DNA of 64,000 bases from the NCBI GenBank assembly GCA_020002185.1, contig CM034531.1:80407738-80471737 (forward strand), written 5' to 3'. The DNA is from Paraescarpia echinospica (Eukaryota; Annelida; Polychaeta; Sabellida; Siboglinidae). Within the stretch, counting starts at the first letter, position 1. Each line of letters begins with the position of its first letter. The position numbers and the translations under genes are program-made. Shown here one piece after another: positions 21,001 through 36,000 of the stretch. The notes beneath the pieces are model-generated. The model was given only the letters and a program-made list of their open reading frames with translations. It was not told where the DNA came from and did not search any database.

Positions 21001-24000
21001 NNNNNNNNNNNNNNNNNNNNNNNNNNNNNNNNNNNNNNNNNNNNNNNNNNNNNNNNNNNNNNNNNNNNNNNNNNNNNNNNNNNNNNNNNNNNNNNNNNNN
21101 NNNNNNNNNNNNNNNNNNNNNNNNNNNNNNNNNNNNNNNNNNNNNNNNNNNNNNNNNNNNNNNNNNNNNNNNNNNNNNNNNNNNNNNNNNNNNNNNNNNN
21201 NNNNNNNNNNNNNNNNNNNNNNNNNNNNNNNNNNNNNNNNNNNNNNNNNNNNNNNNNNNNNNNNNNNNNNNNNNNNNNNNNNNNNNNNNNNNNNNNNNNN
21301 NNNNNNNNNNNNNNNNNNNNNNNNNNNNNNNNNNNNNNNNNNNNNNNNNNNNNNNNNNNNNNNNNNNNNNNNNNNNNNNNNNNNNNNNNNNNNNNNNNNN
21401 NNNNNNNNNNNNNNNNNNNNNNNNNNNNNNNNNNNNNNNNNNNNNNNNNNNNNNNNNNNNNNNNNNNNNNNNNNNNNNNNNNNNNNNNNNNNNNNNNNNN
21501 NNNNNNNNNNNNNNNNNNNNNNNNNNNNNNNNNNNNNNNNNNNNNNNNNNNNNNNNNNNNNNNNNNNNNNNNNNNNNNNNNNNNNNNNNNNNNNNNNNNN
21601 NNNNNNNNNNNNNNNNNNNNNNNNNNNNNNNNNNNNNNNNNNNNNNNNNNNNNNNNNNNNNNNNNNNNNNNNNNNNNNNNNNNNNNNNNNNNNNNNNNNN
21701 NNNNNNNNNNNNNNNNNNNNNNNNNCGCACATATCCAGCCTTCTACTTGTCTCCAACACCAGTCTCCTACACAATCTTGTACGTATTCAGCCTTCTACTT
21801 GTGTCCAATACCAGTCTCCTACACGATCTCGTACATATCCAGCCTTCTACTTGTGTCCAACACCAGTCTCCTACACAATCTCGTACGTATCCAGCCTTCT
21901 ACTTGTCTCCAACACCAGTCTCCTACACAATCTTTTACGTATCCAGCCTTCTACTTGTGTCCAACACCTGTCTCCTACACAACCTTGTACATATCCAGCC
22001 TTCTACTTGTGTCCAACACCAGTCTCCTACACAATCTCGTACATATCCAGCCTTCTACTTGTCTCCAACACCAGTCTCCTACACAATCTTGTATGTATCC
22101 AGCCTTCTACTTGTGTCCAACACCAGTCTCCTACACAATCTTGTATGTATCCAGCCTTCTACTTGTGTCCAACACCAGTCTCCTACACAATCTTGTACAT
22201 ATCCAACCTTCTACTTGTGTCCAACGCCAGTCTCCTACACAATCTCGTACATATCCAGCCTTCTACTTGTGTCCAACACCAGTCTCCTACACAATCTCGT
22301 ACGTATCCAGCCTTCTACTTGTCTCCAACACCAGTCTCCTACACAATCTTGTATGTATCCAGCCTTCTACTTGTCTCCAACACCAGTCTCCTACACAATC
22401 TCGTACATATCCAGCCTTCTACTTGTCTCCAACACCAGTCTCCAACACAATCTTGTACGTATCCAGCCTTCTACTTGTGTCCAACACCAGTCTCCTACAC
22501 AATCTCGTACGTATCCAGCCTTCTACTTGTCTCCAACACCAGTCTCCTACACAATATTGTAAGTATCCAGCCTTCTACTTGTGTCCAACTCCAGTCTCCT
22601 ACACAATCTCGTACGTATTCAGCCTTCTACTTGTGTCCAACACTCACAAGTCTCCTACATAACCTTGTATGTATCCAGCCTTTTACTTGTGTCCAACACC
22701 AGTCTCCTACACAATCTCGTACATATCCAGCCTTCTACTTGTCTCCAACACCAGTCTCCTACACAATCTCGAACGTATCCATCCTTCTACTTGTGTCCAA
22801 CACCAGTCTCCTACACGATCTTGTACATATCCAGCCTTCTACTTGTGTCCAACACCAGTCTCCTACACAATCTCGTACATATCCAACCTTCTACTTGTCT
22901 CCAACACCAGTCTCCTACACAATCTTGTACGTATCCAGCCTTCTACTTGTGTCCAACACCAGTCTCCTACACAATCTCGTACATATCCAGCCTTCTACTT
23001 GTGTCCAACACCAGTCTCCTACACAATCTCGTACTTATCCAGCCTTCTACTTGGCTCCAACACCAGACTCCTACACAATCTTGTATGTATCCAGCCTTCT
23101 ACTTGTCTCCAACACCAGTCTCCTACACAATCTCGTACATATCCAGCCTTCTACTTGTCTCCAACACCAGTCTCCTACACAATCTTGTACGTATTCAGCC
23201 TTCTACTTGTGTCCAACACCAGTCTCCTACACGATCTCGTACATATCCAGCCTTCTACATGTGTCCAACACCAGTCTCCTACACAATCTCGTACGTATCC
23301 AGCCTTCTACTTGTCTCCAACCCCAGTCTCCTATACAATCTTGTACGTATCCAGCCTTCTACTTGTGTCCAACACCAGTCTCCTACACAATCTTGTACAT
23401 ATCCAGCCTTCTACTTGTGTCCAACACCAGTCTCCTACACAATCTCTTACATATCCAGCCTTCTACTTGTCTCCAACACCAGTCTCCTACACAATTTTGT
23501 ATGTATCCAGCCTTCTACTTATGTCCAACGCCAGTCTCCTACACAATCTCGTACGTATCCAACCTTCTACTTGTGTCTAACACTCACCAGTCTCCTACAC
23601 AATTTTGTATGTATCCAGCCTTCTACTTGTCTCCAACACCAGTCTCCTACACAATCTCGTACGTATCCAGCCTTCTACTTGTGTCCAACACCAGTCTCCT
23701 ACACAATCTTGTACGTATCCAGCCTTCTACTTGTGTCCAACACCAGTCTCCTACACAATCTTGTACATATCCAGCCTTCTACTTGTGTCCAACACCAGTC
23801 TCCTACACAATCTCGTACATATCCAGCCTTCTACTTGTCTCCAACACCAGTCTCCTACACAATCTTGTATGTATCCAGCCTTCTACTTGTGTCCAACACC
23901 AGTCTCCTACACAATCTTGTATGTATCCAGCCTTCTACTTGTGTCCAACACCAGTCTCCTACACAGTCTTGTATGTATCCAGCCTTCTACTTGTGTCCAA

Positions 24001-27000
24001 CACCAGTCTCCTACACAATCTCGTACATATCCAACCTTCTACTTGTCTCCAACACCAGTCTCCTACACAATCTTGTACGTATCCAGCCTTCTACTTGTGT
24101 CCAACACCAGTCTCCTACACAATCTCGTACTTATCCAGCCTTCTACTTGGCTCCAACACCACACTCCTACACAATCTTGTATGTATCCAGCCTTCTACTT
24201 GTGTCCAACACCAGTCTCCTACACAATCTCGTACGTATCCAGCCTTCTACTTGTGTCCAACACCAGTCTCCTACACAACCTCGTACTTATCCAGCCTTCT
24301 ACTTGGCTCCAACACCAGACTCCTACACAATCTTGTATGTATCCAGCCTTCTACTTGTGTCCAACGCCAGTCTTCTACACAATCTCGTACGTATCCAGGC
24401 TTCTACTTGTGTCCAACACTCACCAGTCTCCTACATAACCTTGTATGTATCCAGCCTTTTACTTGTGTCCATCACCAGTCTCCTACACAATCTCGTACAT
24501 ATCCAGCCTTCTACTTGTGTCCAACACCAGTCTCCTACACGATCTTGTACATATCCAGCCTTCTACTTGTGTCCAACACCAGTCTCCTACACAATCTCGT
24601 ACATATCCAGCCTTCTACTTGTGTCCAACACCAGTCTCCTACACAACCTCGTACTTATCCAGCCTTCTACTTGGCTCCAACACCAGACTCCTACACAATC
24701 TTGTATGTATCCAGCCTTCTACTTGTGTCCAACACCAGTCTCCTACACAATCTCGTACATATCCAGCCTTCTACTTGTCTCCAACACCAGTCTCCTGCAC
24801 AATCTTGTACGTATTCAGCCTTCTACTTGTGTCCAACACCAGTCTCCTACACAATCTTGTATGTATCCAGCCTTCTACTTGTGTCCAACGCCAGTCTTCT
24901 ACACAATCTCGTACGTATCCAGGCTTCTACTTGTGTCCAAAACTCACCAGTCTCCTACATAACCTTGTATGTATCCAGCCTTTTACTTGTGTCCATCACC
25001 AGTCTCCTACACAATCTCGTACATATCCAGCCTTCTACTTGTGTCCAACACCAGTCTCCTACACGATCTTGTACATATCCAGCCTTCTACTTGTGTCCAA
25101 CACCAGTCTCCTACACAATCTCGTACATATCCAGCCTTCTACTTGTCTCCAACACCAGTCTCCTACACAATCTTGTATGTATCCAGCCTTCTACTTGTGT
25201 CCAACACCAGTCTCCTACACAATCTCGTACATATCCAGCCTTCTACTTGTCTCCAACACCAGTCTCCTACACAATCTTGTACGTATTCAGCCTTCTACTT
25301 GTGTCCAATACCAGTCTCCTACACGATCTCGTACATATCCAGCCTTCTACTTGTGTCCAACACCAGTCTCCTACACAATCTCGTACGTATCCAGCCTTCT
25401 ACTTGTCTCCAACACCAGTCTCCTACACAATCTTTTACGTATCCAGCCTTCTACTTGTGTCCAACACCTGTCTCCTACACAACCTTGTACATATCCAGCC
25501 TTCTACTTGTGTCCAACACCAGTCTCCTACACAATCTCGTACATATCCAGCCTTCTACTTGTCTCCAACACCAGTCTCCTACACAATCTTGTATGTATCC
25601 AGCCTTCTACTTGTGTCCAACACCAGTCTCCTACACAATCTTGTATGTATCCAGCCTTCTACTTGTGTCCAACACCAGTCTCCTACACAATCTTGTACAT
25701 ATCCAACCTTCTACTTGTGTCCAACGCCAGTCTCCTACACAATCTCGTACATATCCAGCCTTCTACTTGTGTCCAACACCAGTCTCCTACACAATCTCGT
25801 ACGTATCCAGCCTTCTACTTGTCTCCAACACCAGTTTCCTACACAATCTTGTATGTATCCAGCCTTCTACTTGTCTCCAACACCAGTCTCCTACACAATC
25901 TCGTACATATCCAGCCTTCTACTTGTCTCCAACACCAGTCTCCAACACAATCTTGTACGTATCCAGCCTTCTACTTGTGTCCAACACCAGTCTCCTACAC
26001 AATCTCGTACGTATCCAGCCTTCTACTTGTCTCCAACACCAGTCTCCTACACAATATTGTAAGTATCCAGCCTTCTACTTGTGTCCAACTCCAGTCTCCT
26101 ACACAATCTCGTACGTATCCAGCCTTCTACTTGTGTCCAACACTCACAAGTCTCCTACATAACCTTGTATGTATCCAGCCTTTTACTTGTGTCCAACACC
26201 AGTCTCCTACACAATCTCGTACATATCCAGCCTTCTACTTGTCTCCAACACCAGTCTCCTACACAATCTCGAACGTATCCATCCTTCTACTTGTGTCCAA
26301 CACCAGTCTCCTACACGATCTTGTACATATCCAGCCTTCTACTTGTGTCCAACACCAGTCTCCTACACAATCTCGTACATATCCAACCTTCTACTTGTCT
26401 CCAACACCAGTCTCCTACACAATCTTGTACGTATCCAGCCTTCTACTTGTGTCCAACACCAGTCTCCTACACAATCTCGTACATATCCAGCCTTCTACTT
26501 GTGTCCAACACCAGTCTCCTACACAATCTCGTACTTATCCAGCCTTCTACTTGGCTCCAACACCAGACTCCTACACAATCTTGTATGTATCCAGCCTTCT
26601 ACTTGTCTCCAACACCAGTCTCCTACACAATCTCGTACATATCCAGCCTTCTACTTGTCTCCAACACCAGTCTCCTACACAATCTTGTACGTATTCAGCC
26701 TTCTACTTGTGTCCAACACCAGTCTCCTACACGATCTCGTACATATCCAGCCTTCTACATGTGTCCAACACCAGTCTCCTACACAATCTCGTACGTATCC
26801 AGCCTTCTACTTGTCTCCAACCCCAGTCTCCTATACAATCTTGTACGTATCCAGCCTTCTACTTGTGTCCAACACCAGTCTCCTACACAATCTTGTACAT
26901 ATCCAGCCTTCTACTTGTGTCCAACACCAGTCTCCTACACAATCTCTTACATATCCAGCCTTCTACTTGTCTCCAACACCAGTCTCCTACACAATCTTGT

Positions 27001-30000
27001 ATGTATCCAGCCTTCTACTTGTGTCCAACACCAGTCTCCTACACAATCTTGTATGTATCCAGCCTTCTACTTGTGTCCAACACCAGTCTCCTACACAATC
27101 TCGTACGTATCCAGCCTTCTACTTATCTCCAACACCAGTCTCCTACACAATTTTGTATGTATCCAGCCTTCTACTTGTGTCCAACGCCAGTCTTCTACAC
27201 AATCTCGTACGTATCCAGCCTTCTACTTGTGTCCAACACTCACCAGTCTCCTACACAATCTTGTATGTATCCAGCCTTCTACTTGTGTCCAACACCAGTC
27301 TCCTACACAATCTCGTACGTATCCAGCCTTCTACTTATCTCCAACACCAGTCTCCTACACAATTTTGTATGTATCCAGCCTTCTACTTGTGTCCAACGCC
27401 AGTCTTCTACACAATCTCGTACGTATCCAGCCTTCTACTTGTGTCCAACACTCACCAGTCTCCTACATAACCTTGTATGTATCCAGCCTTTTACTTGTGT
27501 CCAACACCAGTCTCCTACACAATCTCGTACATATCCAGCCTTCTACTTGTGTCCAACACCAGTCTCCTACACGATCTTGTACATATCCAGCCTTCTACTT
27601 GTGTCCAACACCAGTCTCCTACACAATCTCGTACATATCCAGCCTTCTACTTGTGTCCAACACCAGTCTCCTACACAACCTCGTACTTATCCAGCCTTCT
27701 ACTTGGCTCCAACACCAGACTCCTACACAATCTTGTATGTATCCAGCCTTCTACTTGTGTCCAACACCAGTCTCCTACACAATCTCGTACATATCCAGCC
27801 TTCTACTTGTCTCCAACACCAGTCTCCTGCACAATCTTGTACGTATTCAGCCTTCTACTTGTGTCCAACACCAGTCTCCTACACGATCTCGTACATATCC
27901 AGCCTTCTACTTGTGTCCAACACCAGTCTCCTACACAATCTCGTACGTATCCAGCCTTCTACTTGTCTCCAACACCAGTCTCCTACACAATCTTGTATGT
28001 ATCCAGCCTTCTACTTCTGTCCAACACCAGTCTCCTACACAATCTTGTATGTATCCAGCCTTCTACTTGTGTCCAACACCAGTCTCCTACACAATCTTGT
28101 ACATATCCAACCTTCTACTTGTGTCCAACGCCAGTCTCCTACACAATCTCGTACATATCCAGCCTTCTACTTGTGTCCAACACCAGTCTCCTACACAATC
28201 TCGTACGTATCCAGCCTTCTACTTGTCTCCAACACCAGTTTCCTCACAATCTTGTATGTATCCAGCCTTCTACTTGTCTCCAACACCAGTCTCCAACACA
28301 ATCTTGTACGTATCCAGCCTTCTACTTGTGTCCAACACCAGTCTCCTACACAATCTCGTACGTATCCAGCCTTCTACTTGTCTCCAACACCAGTCTCCTA
28401 CACAATTTTGTAAGTATCCAGCCTTCTACTTGTGTCCAACGCCAGTCTCCTACACAATCTCGTACGTATCCAGCCTTCTACTTGTGTCCAACACTCACAA
28501 GTCTCCTACATAACCTTGTATGTATCCAGCCTTTTATTTGTGTCCAACACCAGTCTCCTACACAATCTCGTACATATCCAGCCTTCTACTTGTCTCCAAC
28601 ACCAGTCTCCTACACAATCTCGTACGTATCCAGCCTTCTACTTGTGTCCAACACCAGTCTCCTACACGATCTTGTACATATCCAGCCTTCTACTTGTGTC
28701 CAACACCAGTCTCCTACACAATTTCGTACATATCCAACCTTCTACTTTTCTCCAACACCAGTCTCCTACACAATCTTGTACGTAACCAGCCTTCTACTTG
28801 TGTCCAACACCAGTCTCCTACACAATCTCGTACATATCCAGCCTTCTACTTGTGTCCAACACCAGTCTCCTACACAATCTCGTACTTATCCAGCCTTCTA
28901 CTTGTGTCCAACACCAGTCTCCTACACAATCTCGTACATATCCAGCCTTCTACTTGTGTCCAACACCAGTCTCCTACACAACCTCGTACTTATCCAGCCT
29001 TCTACTTGGCTCCAACACCAGACTCCTACACAATCTCGTACGTATCCAGGCTTCTACTTGTGTCCAACACTCACCAGTCTCCTACATAACCTTGTATGTA
29101 TCCAGCCTTTTACTTGTGTCCATCACCAGTCTCCTACACAATCTCGTACATATCCAGCCTTCTACTTGTGTCCAACACCAGTCTCCTACACGATCTTGTA
29201 CATATCCAGCCTTCTACTTGTGTCCAACACCAGTCTCCTACACAATCTCGTACATATCCAGCCTTCTACTTGTGTCCAACACCAGTCTCCTACACAACCT
29301 CGTATTATCCAGTGGTCCAACACCAGTCTCCTACATAACCTTGTATGTATCCAGCCTTTACTTGTGTCCATCACCAGTCTCCTACACAATCTCGTACATA
29401 TCCAGCCTTCTACTTGTGTCCAACACCAGTCTCCTTGTACACGAACACTTGTACATATCCAGCCTTCTACTTGTGTCCAACATCTCTCGTACATATCCAG
29501 CCTTCTACTTGTGTCCAACACCAGTCTCCTACACAACCTCGTACTTATCCAGCCTTCTACTTGGCTCCAACACCAGACTCCTACACAATCTTGTATGTAT
29601 CCAGCCTTCTACTTGTGTCCAACACCAGTCTCCTACACAATCTCGTACATATCCAGCCTTCTACTTGTCTCCAACACCAGTCTCCTACACAATCTTGTAC
29701 GTATTCAGCCTTCTACTTGTGTCCAATACCAGTCTCCTACACGATCTCGTACATATCCAGCCTTCTACTTGTGTCCAACACCAGTCTCCTACACAATCTC
29801 GTACGTATCCAGCCTTCTACTTGTCTCCAACACCAGTCTCCTACACAATCTTTTACGTATCCAGCCTTCTACTTGTGTCCAACACCTGTCTCCTACACAA
29901 CCTTGTACATATCCAGCCTTCTACTTGTGTCCAACACCAGTCTCCTACACAATCTCGTACATATCCAGCCTTCTACTTGTCTCCAACACCAGTCTCCTAC

Positions 30001-33000
30001 ACAATCTTGTATGTATCCAGCCATCTACTTGTGTCCAACACCAGTCTCCTACACAATCTTGTATGTATCCAGCCTTCTACTTGTGTCCAACACCAGTCTC
30101 CTACACAATCTTGTACATATCCAACCTTCTACTTGTGTCCAATGCCAGTCTCCTACACAATCTCGTACATATCCAGCCTTCTACTTGTGTCCAACACCAG
30201 TCTCCTACACAATCTCGTACGTATCCAGCCTTCTACTTGTCTCCAACACCAGTTTCCTACACAATCTTGTATGAATCCAGCCTTCTACTTGTCTCCAACA
30301 CCAGTCTCCTACACAATCTCGTACATATCCAGCCTTCTACTTGTCTCCAACACCAGTCTCCAACACAATCTTGTACGTATCCAGCCTTCTACTTGTGTCC
30401 AACACCAGTCTCCTACACAATCTCGTACGTATCCAGCCTTCTACTTGTCTCCAACACCAGTCTCCTACACAATTTTGTAAGTATCCAGCCTTCTACTTGT
30501 GTCCAACGCCAGTCTCCTACACAATCTCGTACGTATCCAGCCTTCTACTTGTGTCCAACACTCACAAGTCTCCTACATAACCTTGTATGTATCCAGCCTT
30601 TTACTTGTGTCCAACACCAGTCTCCTACACAATCTCGTACATATCCAGCCTTCTACTTGTCTCCAACACCAGTCTCCTACACAATCTCGTACGTATCCAA
30701 CCTTCTACTTGTGTCCAACACCAGTCTCCTACACGATCTTGTACATATCCAGCCTTCTACTTGTGTCCAACACCAGTCTCCTACACAATCTCATACATAT
30801 CCAACCTTCTACTTGTCTCCAACACCAGTCTCCTACACAATCTTGTACGTATCCAGCCTTCTACTTGTGTCCAACACCAGTCTCCTACACAATCTCGTAC
30901 ATATCCAGCCTTCTACTTGTGTCCAACACCAGTCTCCTACACAATCTCGTACTTATCCAGCCTTCTACTTGGCTCCAACACCAGACTCCTACACAATACA
31001 CTTGTATGTATCCAGCCTTCTACTTGTGTCCAACACCAGTCTCCTACACAATCTCGTACATATCCAGCCTTCTACTTGTCTCCAACACCAGTCTCCTACA
31101 CAATCTTGTATGTATCCAGCCTTCTACTTGTGTCCAACACCAGTCTCCTACACAATCTCGTACGTATCCAGCCTTCTACTTGTCTCCAACACCAGTCAGT
31201 CCTACACAATCTCGTACGTATCCAGCCTTCTACTTGTGTCCAACACTCACCAGTCTCCTACACAATCTTGTATGTATCCAGCCTTCTACTTGTGTCCAAC
31301 ACCAGTCTCCTACACAATCTCGTACATATCCAGCCTTCTACTTGTCTCCAACACCAGTCTCCTACACAATCTTGTACGTATCCAGCCTTCTACTTGTGTC
31401 CAACACCAGTCTCCTACACAATCTTGTACGTATCCAGCCTTCTACTTGTCTCCAACACCAGTCTCCTACACAATCTCGTACGTATCCAGCCTTCTACTTG
31501 TCTCCAACACCAGTCTCCTACAAAATCTTGTATGTATCCAGCCTTCTACTTGTATCCAACACCAGTCTCCTACACAATCTCGTACGTATCCAGCCTTCTA
31601 CTTGTCTCCAACACCAGTCTCCTATACAATCTCGTACGTATCCAGCCTTCTACTTGTCTCCAACACCAGTCTCCTACACAATCTCGTACGTATCCAGCCT
31701 TCTACTTGTCTCCAACACCAGTCTCCTACACAATTTTGTACCTATCCAGCCTTCTACTTGTGTCCAACACTCACTAGTCTCCTACATAACCTTGTATGTA
31801 TCCAGCCTTCTACTTGTGTCCAACACCAGTCTCCTACACAATCTTGTACGTATCCAGCCTTCTACTTGTGTCCAACACTCACCAGTCTCCTACACAATCA
31901 TGTATGTATCCAGCCTTCTACTTATGTCCAACACTCACCTGTCTCCTACATAACCTTGTATGTATCCAGCCTTCTACTTGTGTCCAACACCAGTCTCCTA
32001 CATAACCTTGTATGTATCTAAACTTCTGGTTGTGTCCAACACTTGACAACTTTCTGTTGAGTTATCAACTGAGTAATCTGTAATATTTTTACTGATTTCA
32101 CAGTCAGTTAAAAAATGTTCTTGTGACATCTCGATTGCTAGCAACAGTCTTCATCAGACAACTAAATAATAAAATTAAATGTATGGTGCCATTTGTGAAA
32201 AAAAATTCCTTTCTGAAATGGAAAATGTATTTATGAAAGAGAATTTACCTTTTTTTCATCAGTGGAATTTTGAAACAGAAAATCAGTGGCTGAAAAAATA
32301 GACAGGTATGATTTCAACTTATAAAGTGAAGCATTGCACAGATTGTGTGTAGAACTCTTTCGACACCTTTTCAAGTCTACTGGCCCTCCCGTCCACTGCA
32401 TAAACAGTACAAAGGGAAACAAAATGCTACTTTTTAATGTAGTACACCCAGGAGTGTTAAAGCGATTCTTTGAGAATTTTAATCTCTGTAATATACGCAA
32501 TTATTAAGCAATCCTGTTAATATGATTATTTCATGTAATTCCATGCTTTGTTTCATTAGAATTATGTTTATGACAATACATCAATAAAATAACTCGGTGT
32601 ACGCAGAGTTTCCACTTTGGCGCCACCCTCACGATCCATATAAGGCATGGTCATGAATATTCGGGACTGTCCGTCAGACTTTGATTAGCTATACTGAGTT
32701 AAGAGATGCAAGAAAAACGTCATCAATGTGCGTGTGTTTGGATTAGCTACCATCATGCGAATGACCGATAAAATTATCAAAAGCAAACATGGACCAGCTG
32801 TTGTTTTTGTCACAGATTCAGCAAAAAAAGAACACAAAATATATGGAATAAACAGAGAACGAACTGCAACAGCTCATGACAGACGGATTGATCTGTCCAC
32901 GCACGAAGCCGTCGTATGACATTGTTTTTGTTGGAACATAAAAACATACTAAATCTCACCTATGGTAATATCATGTTCCTTTTCACTAGGTACATCTGGC

Positions 33001-36000
33001 TATACAATTTAAAGTTTAGTCTTAGTGAAACGTTTAGATAACAGAAACTTATTGAAGCTGAGAAAACTTTAATAATGAAACCATTTTGTTTGCACCATTA
33101 ATCCAGCTGTTATTTCCATAAGCAGTATAAATACAGGCCCTGTACTTACCTGTCTACCTGGTATATAGGGTTTAATTTTAGTTTGAAAAATGTAGATCTA
33201 TAAAGAGCATAATAACATTATTGTCGACAAAATATAAAAATATATTGCATCAGTGTAACAACTCAGCTAGATACATGTTTTATTTTGTACTGTGGGTGCA
33301 ATTTGTTCTGCCCATCATTTAGAGTAACAGATATTGAATTTGTTTCTGTTGAACTCCCGTTTCGATGACAACAAATAAGATGGCCATAATATGATGGAAG
33401 TAAACTTACAAAATTAAAAAACTTTAATAAAAGTAACACATATTTTAAAACACTGTTTTCAGTCATCATTGGTGTATTTAACTCAAGAAGATCCCTAGAA
33501 CATTTAGAATGTTGTGGAACATTTATATTTTATGAATTTTCAAAATTATTGTAAAACAACTTTGTCGACACCTTTTATCACACTACTCCCAGTATAGTTC
33601 ACATAACACAAACTTGTTTCAAACAATTTTGAAGAATATGCTGTAGAACACAATCCAAACATGATGAACATAAGAAAGCATAAATTTTATTATGTTACTT
33701 CTATTTTTCATCATAATGACGTGATGTTGTGCATTTGGATGCACAAATCGATCGATTGTACAAATCCATTTGAAACGTAATGATGTACATATTCCCAGCA
33801 GAAGCCACATGGAACTAACGTGGCAGAACAAAGTCAGACATCTTCTTCACTACTGTGTCAGTTAACACATTGTCCTATTAATAGCACTGCTATGCATTTT
33901 GATACACAAAGCTATCAGATGTACACATCCATTTGAAACATGAAGTGATATACAACTTCCCAGTAGATGTCGCACAGAACAGAATGGGGCAGAACAAAGT
34001 CAGGCACAATTTTATGTCAGGTGATCCATTGTCCAATTAATGCCAGACACGGCAGGTAGATAGGATTATTTTTTAATTTGTACAAACAATTCAATTTGTT
34101 CTGCCCAATGCATGAAATGGGTCTTACTGAGTAAAATATATATTGAACTTTTTTCAGCTAGACCCCCCGTTTCCATGGTAACAAACAAAATGGCCATCAT
34201 TTTGGGCAAATATTAGCAAATTTGGAAACGCTGCCATTTTTATTGAATCGATATATAGTTATAATTCTTGTAAATTCATGTTCTCTATAGATTCTATTGT
34301 GAAATGATTAGAGCATTTTTTGAAATGTGTTTTAATTTTTTAAATAATTTTTTGGTAAAATACGAAAAAAAATCTTTACAACAAATATGGCTATATCTTT
34401 CAAACTATTCATGATTTAAAAAAAGTGTCTGATCATTGCACACAGTAGAATATGCTGAATGCAACACTGAAAACATTATTTATATAGCTTAATTATTCCA
34501 ATAGATATCCCTTTTCCAAATGCAGAAATTTGAAGAAAAATGTTTTTGAGAAAATGGCTGTCAAAGATTGCATAATTAATTTCATTACATGATATCGACA
34601 TGCTTGATCCATGAATAAAACTCACTTAGAGGTATGTAATTGTCATAGAAGTGAACTTTGTTGATAGTATGAATACAAAGGTATAATAATCTGGCAGAAA
34701 ACCATTTTCAGTATTTTTTATTAAAAAACACCATTTCACCTGGGGTGTCTGGCCTTAAAGGCACTATTGAGTAGAGCTCTTCAATTTCCTCTTTTCATCA
34801 GCTCAGCTAATTTCAGACTGTTGATTTCAAAATGTTCCTGCAAATAAACAAAGTTGAATTTAGGAAACTGAGCCTAAGTATGAGTTAACTAATTCCACGC
34901 TGTGCAGATTAATTCAGTTTAGATATTAGATTATGTGACTTAACACCAAGCGTACAGTTGGCTAAATGGAAAAGAAATACAAGAGAACCTTGTTATGCTC
35001 ATTCAGTCAGACTAAAATCCCATTACTTTGGCCAACTACAAAAGTTGATTTTCGCTGAGTTAAGTCAGTCTTTCACCTTGGTCCTGGGCGTGAATATTCA
35101 TTATATTCGGGCTGAATAATTAATCATCCACGTGGCAGCAAGCTCAAAATTATTCCCGTAAACTCAATTATTTATAGGCTTTTTGCGCATATAACACAAA
35201 AATTATGCATAAACATGCAAGACATAAATAGCAGATAAAGTACTTATGGGAAATTATCACGTTTTGATACAGTACATCTCGAATGTATATTAATTTACAA
35301 ACAATCGCTTTAGTACTAACTACTTAGCTTAACTGTGCATATTAATGCACCTACCTGGTACTGGGAGTGTGATAAGCAGACAGCGAATGGGAGGCAATTT
35401 TTTTTAATGCTGACATCAGTTGTTTACGTCTATGCTCCAACGAATAGCGCAATATGATTGCAGACATGTACTTGTTTCTGCACTACTCAATGTGACTTAA
35501 ATGTCATATAGGTTTTTAAATTGTTCGAAAAGAAATTACGACAATCCGTTGTTGTAACGTTTAGTCTTCCATATTGGCACCTTGCCAATGACAGTCATCG
35601 CGATGTTGGGGCTTTGCACTATGACTCAATATTTATATTATATGATGTAATACATTACAATTTATTATAAATTTGTTTGCATGTGTAATCTTTTACTGTT
35701 GGCAGAGTATGCGATGGTTTATAAATGTGCGTCTGTATCCAGATCATGTTTGTGGTGCTGCATCTCGAGAAAGGGACGCCATTTGAGACGAATGACCAGG
35801 GCCGGTCTCGCTTCCTCACGGCGTGGGAACAGATTGACAGCGGCACACAGTTCTCAGCCTCCCGCAAGTTTCTCACAGTTGTTCCCATTGTCCTGTGAGT
35901 AGTATCCCCGTTACTTGTCCTGTGAGTGGTATCCCCATTACTTGTCCTGTGAGTAGTATCCCCATTACTTGTCCTGTGAGTAGTATCCCCATTACTTGTC

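Noticed and set aside
20686..21774. Minus-strand frames of about 340-360 codons
   Set aside because: They consist almost wholly of N.
17840..32021. Giant open frames (up to about 2,250 codons) with a 52-residue repeat
   Set aside because: They follow from a stop-free 52-bp tandem unit, exist in all three plus-strand frames at once, and cross an N gap. The array is in an ORMDL intron.
32728..32919. 63-codon plus-strand frame as a gene
   Set aside because: No recognised domain, no splice or poly(A) context; length is within chance.
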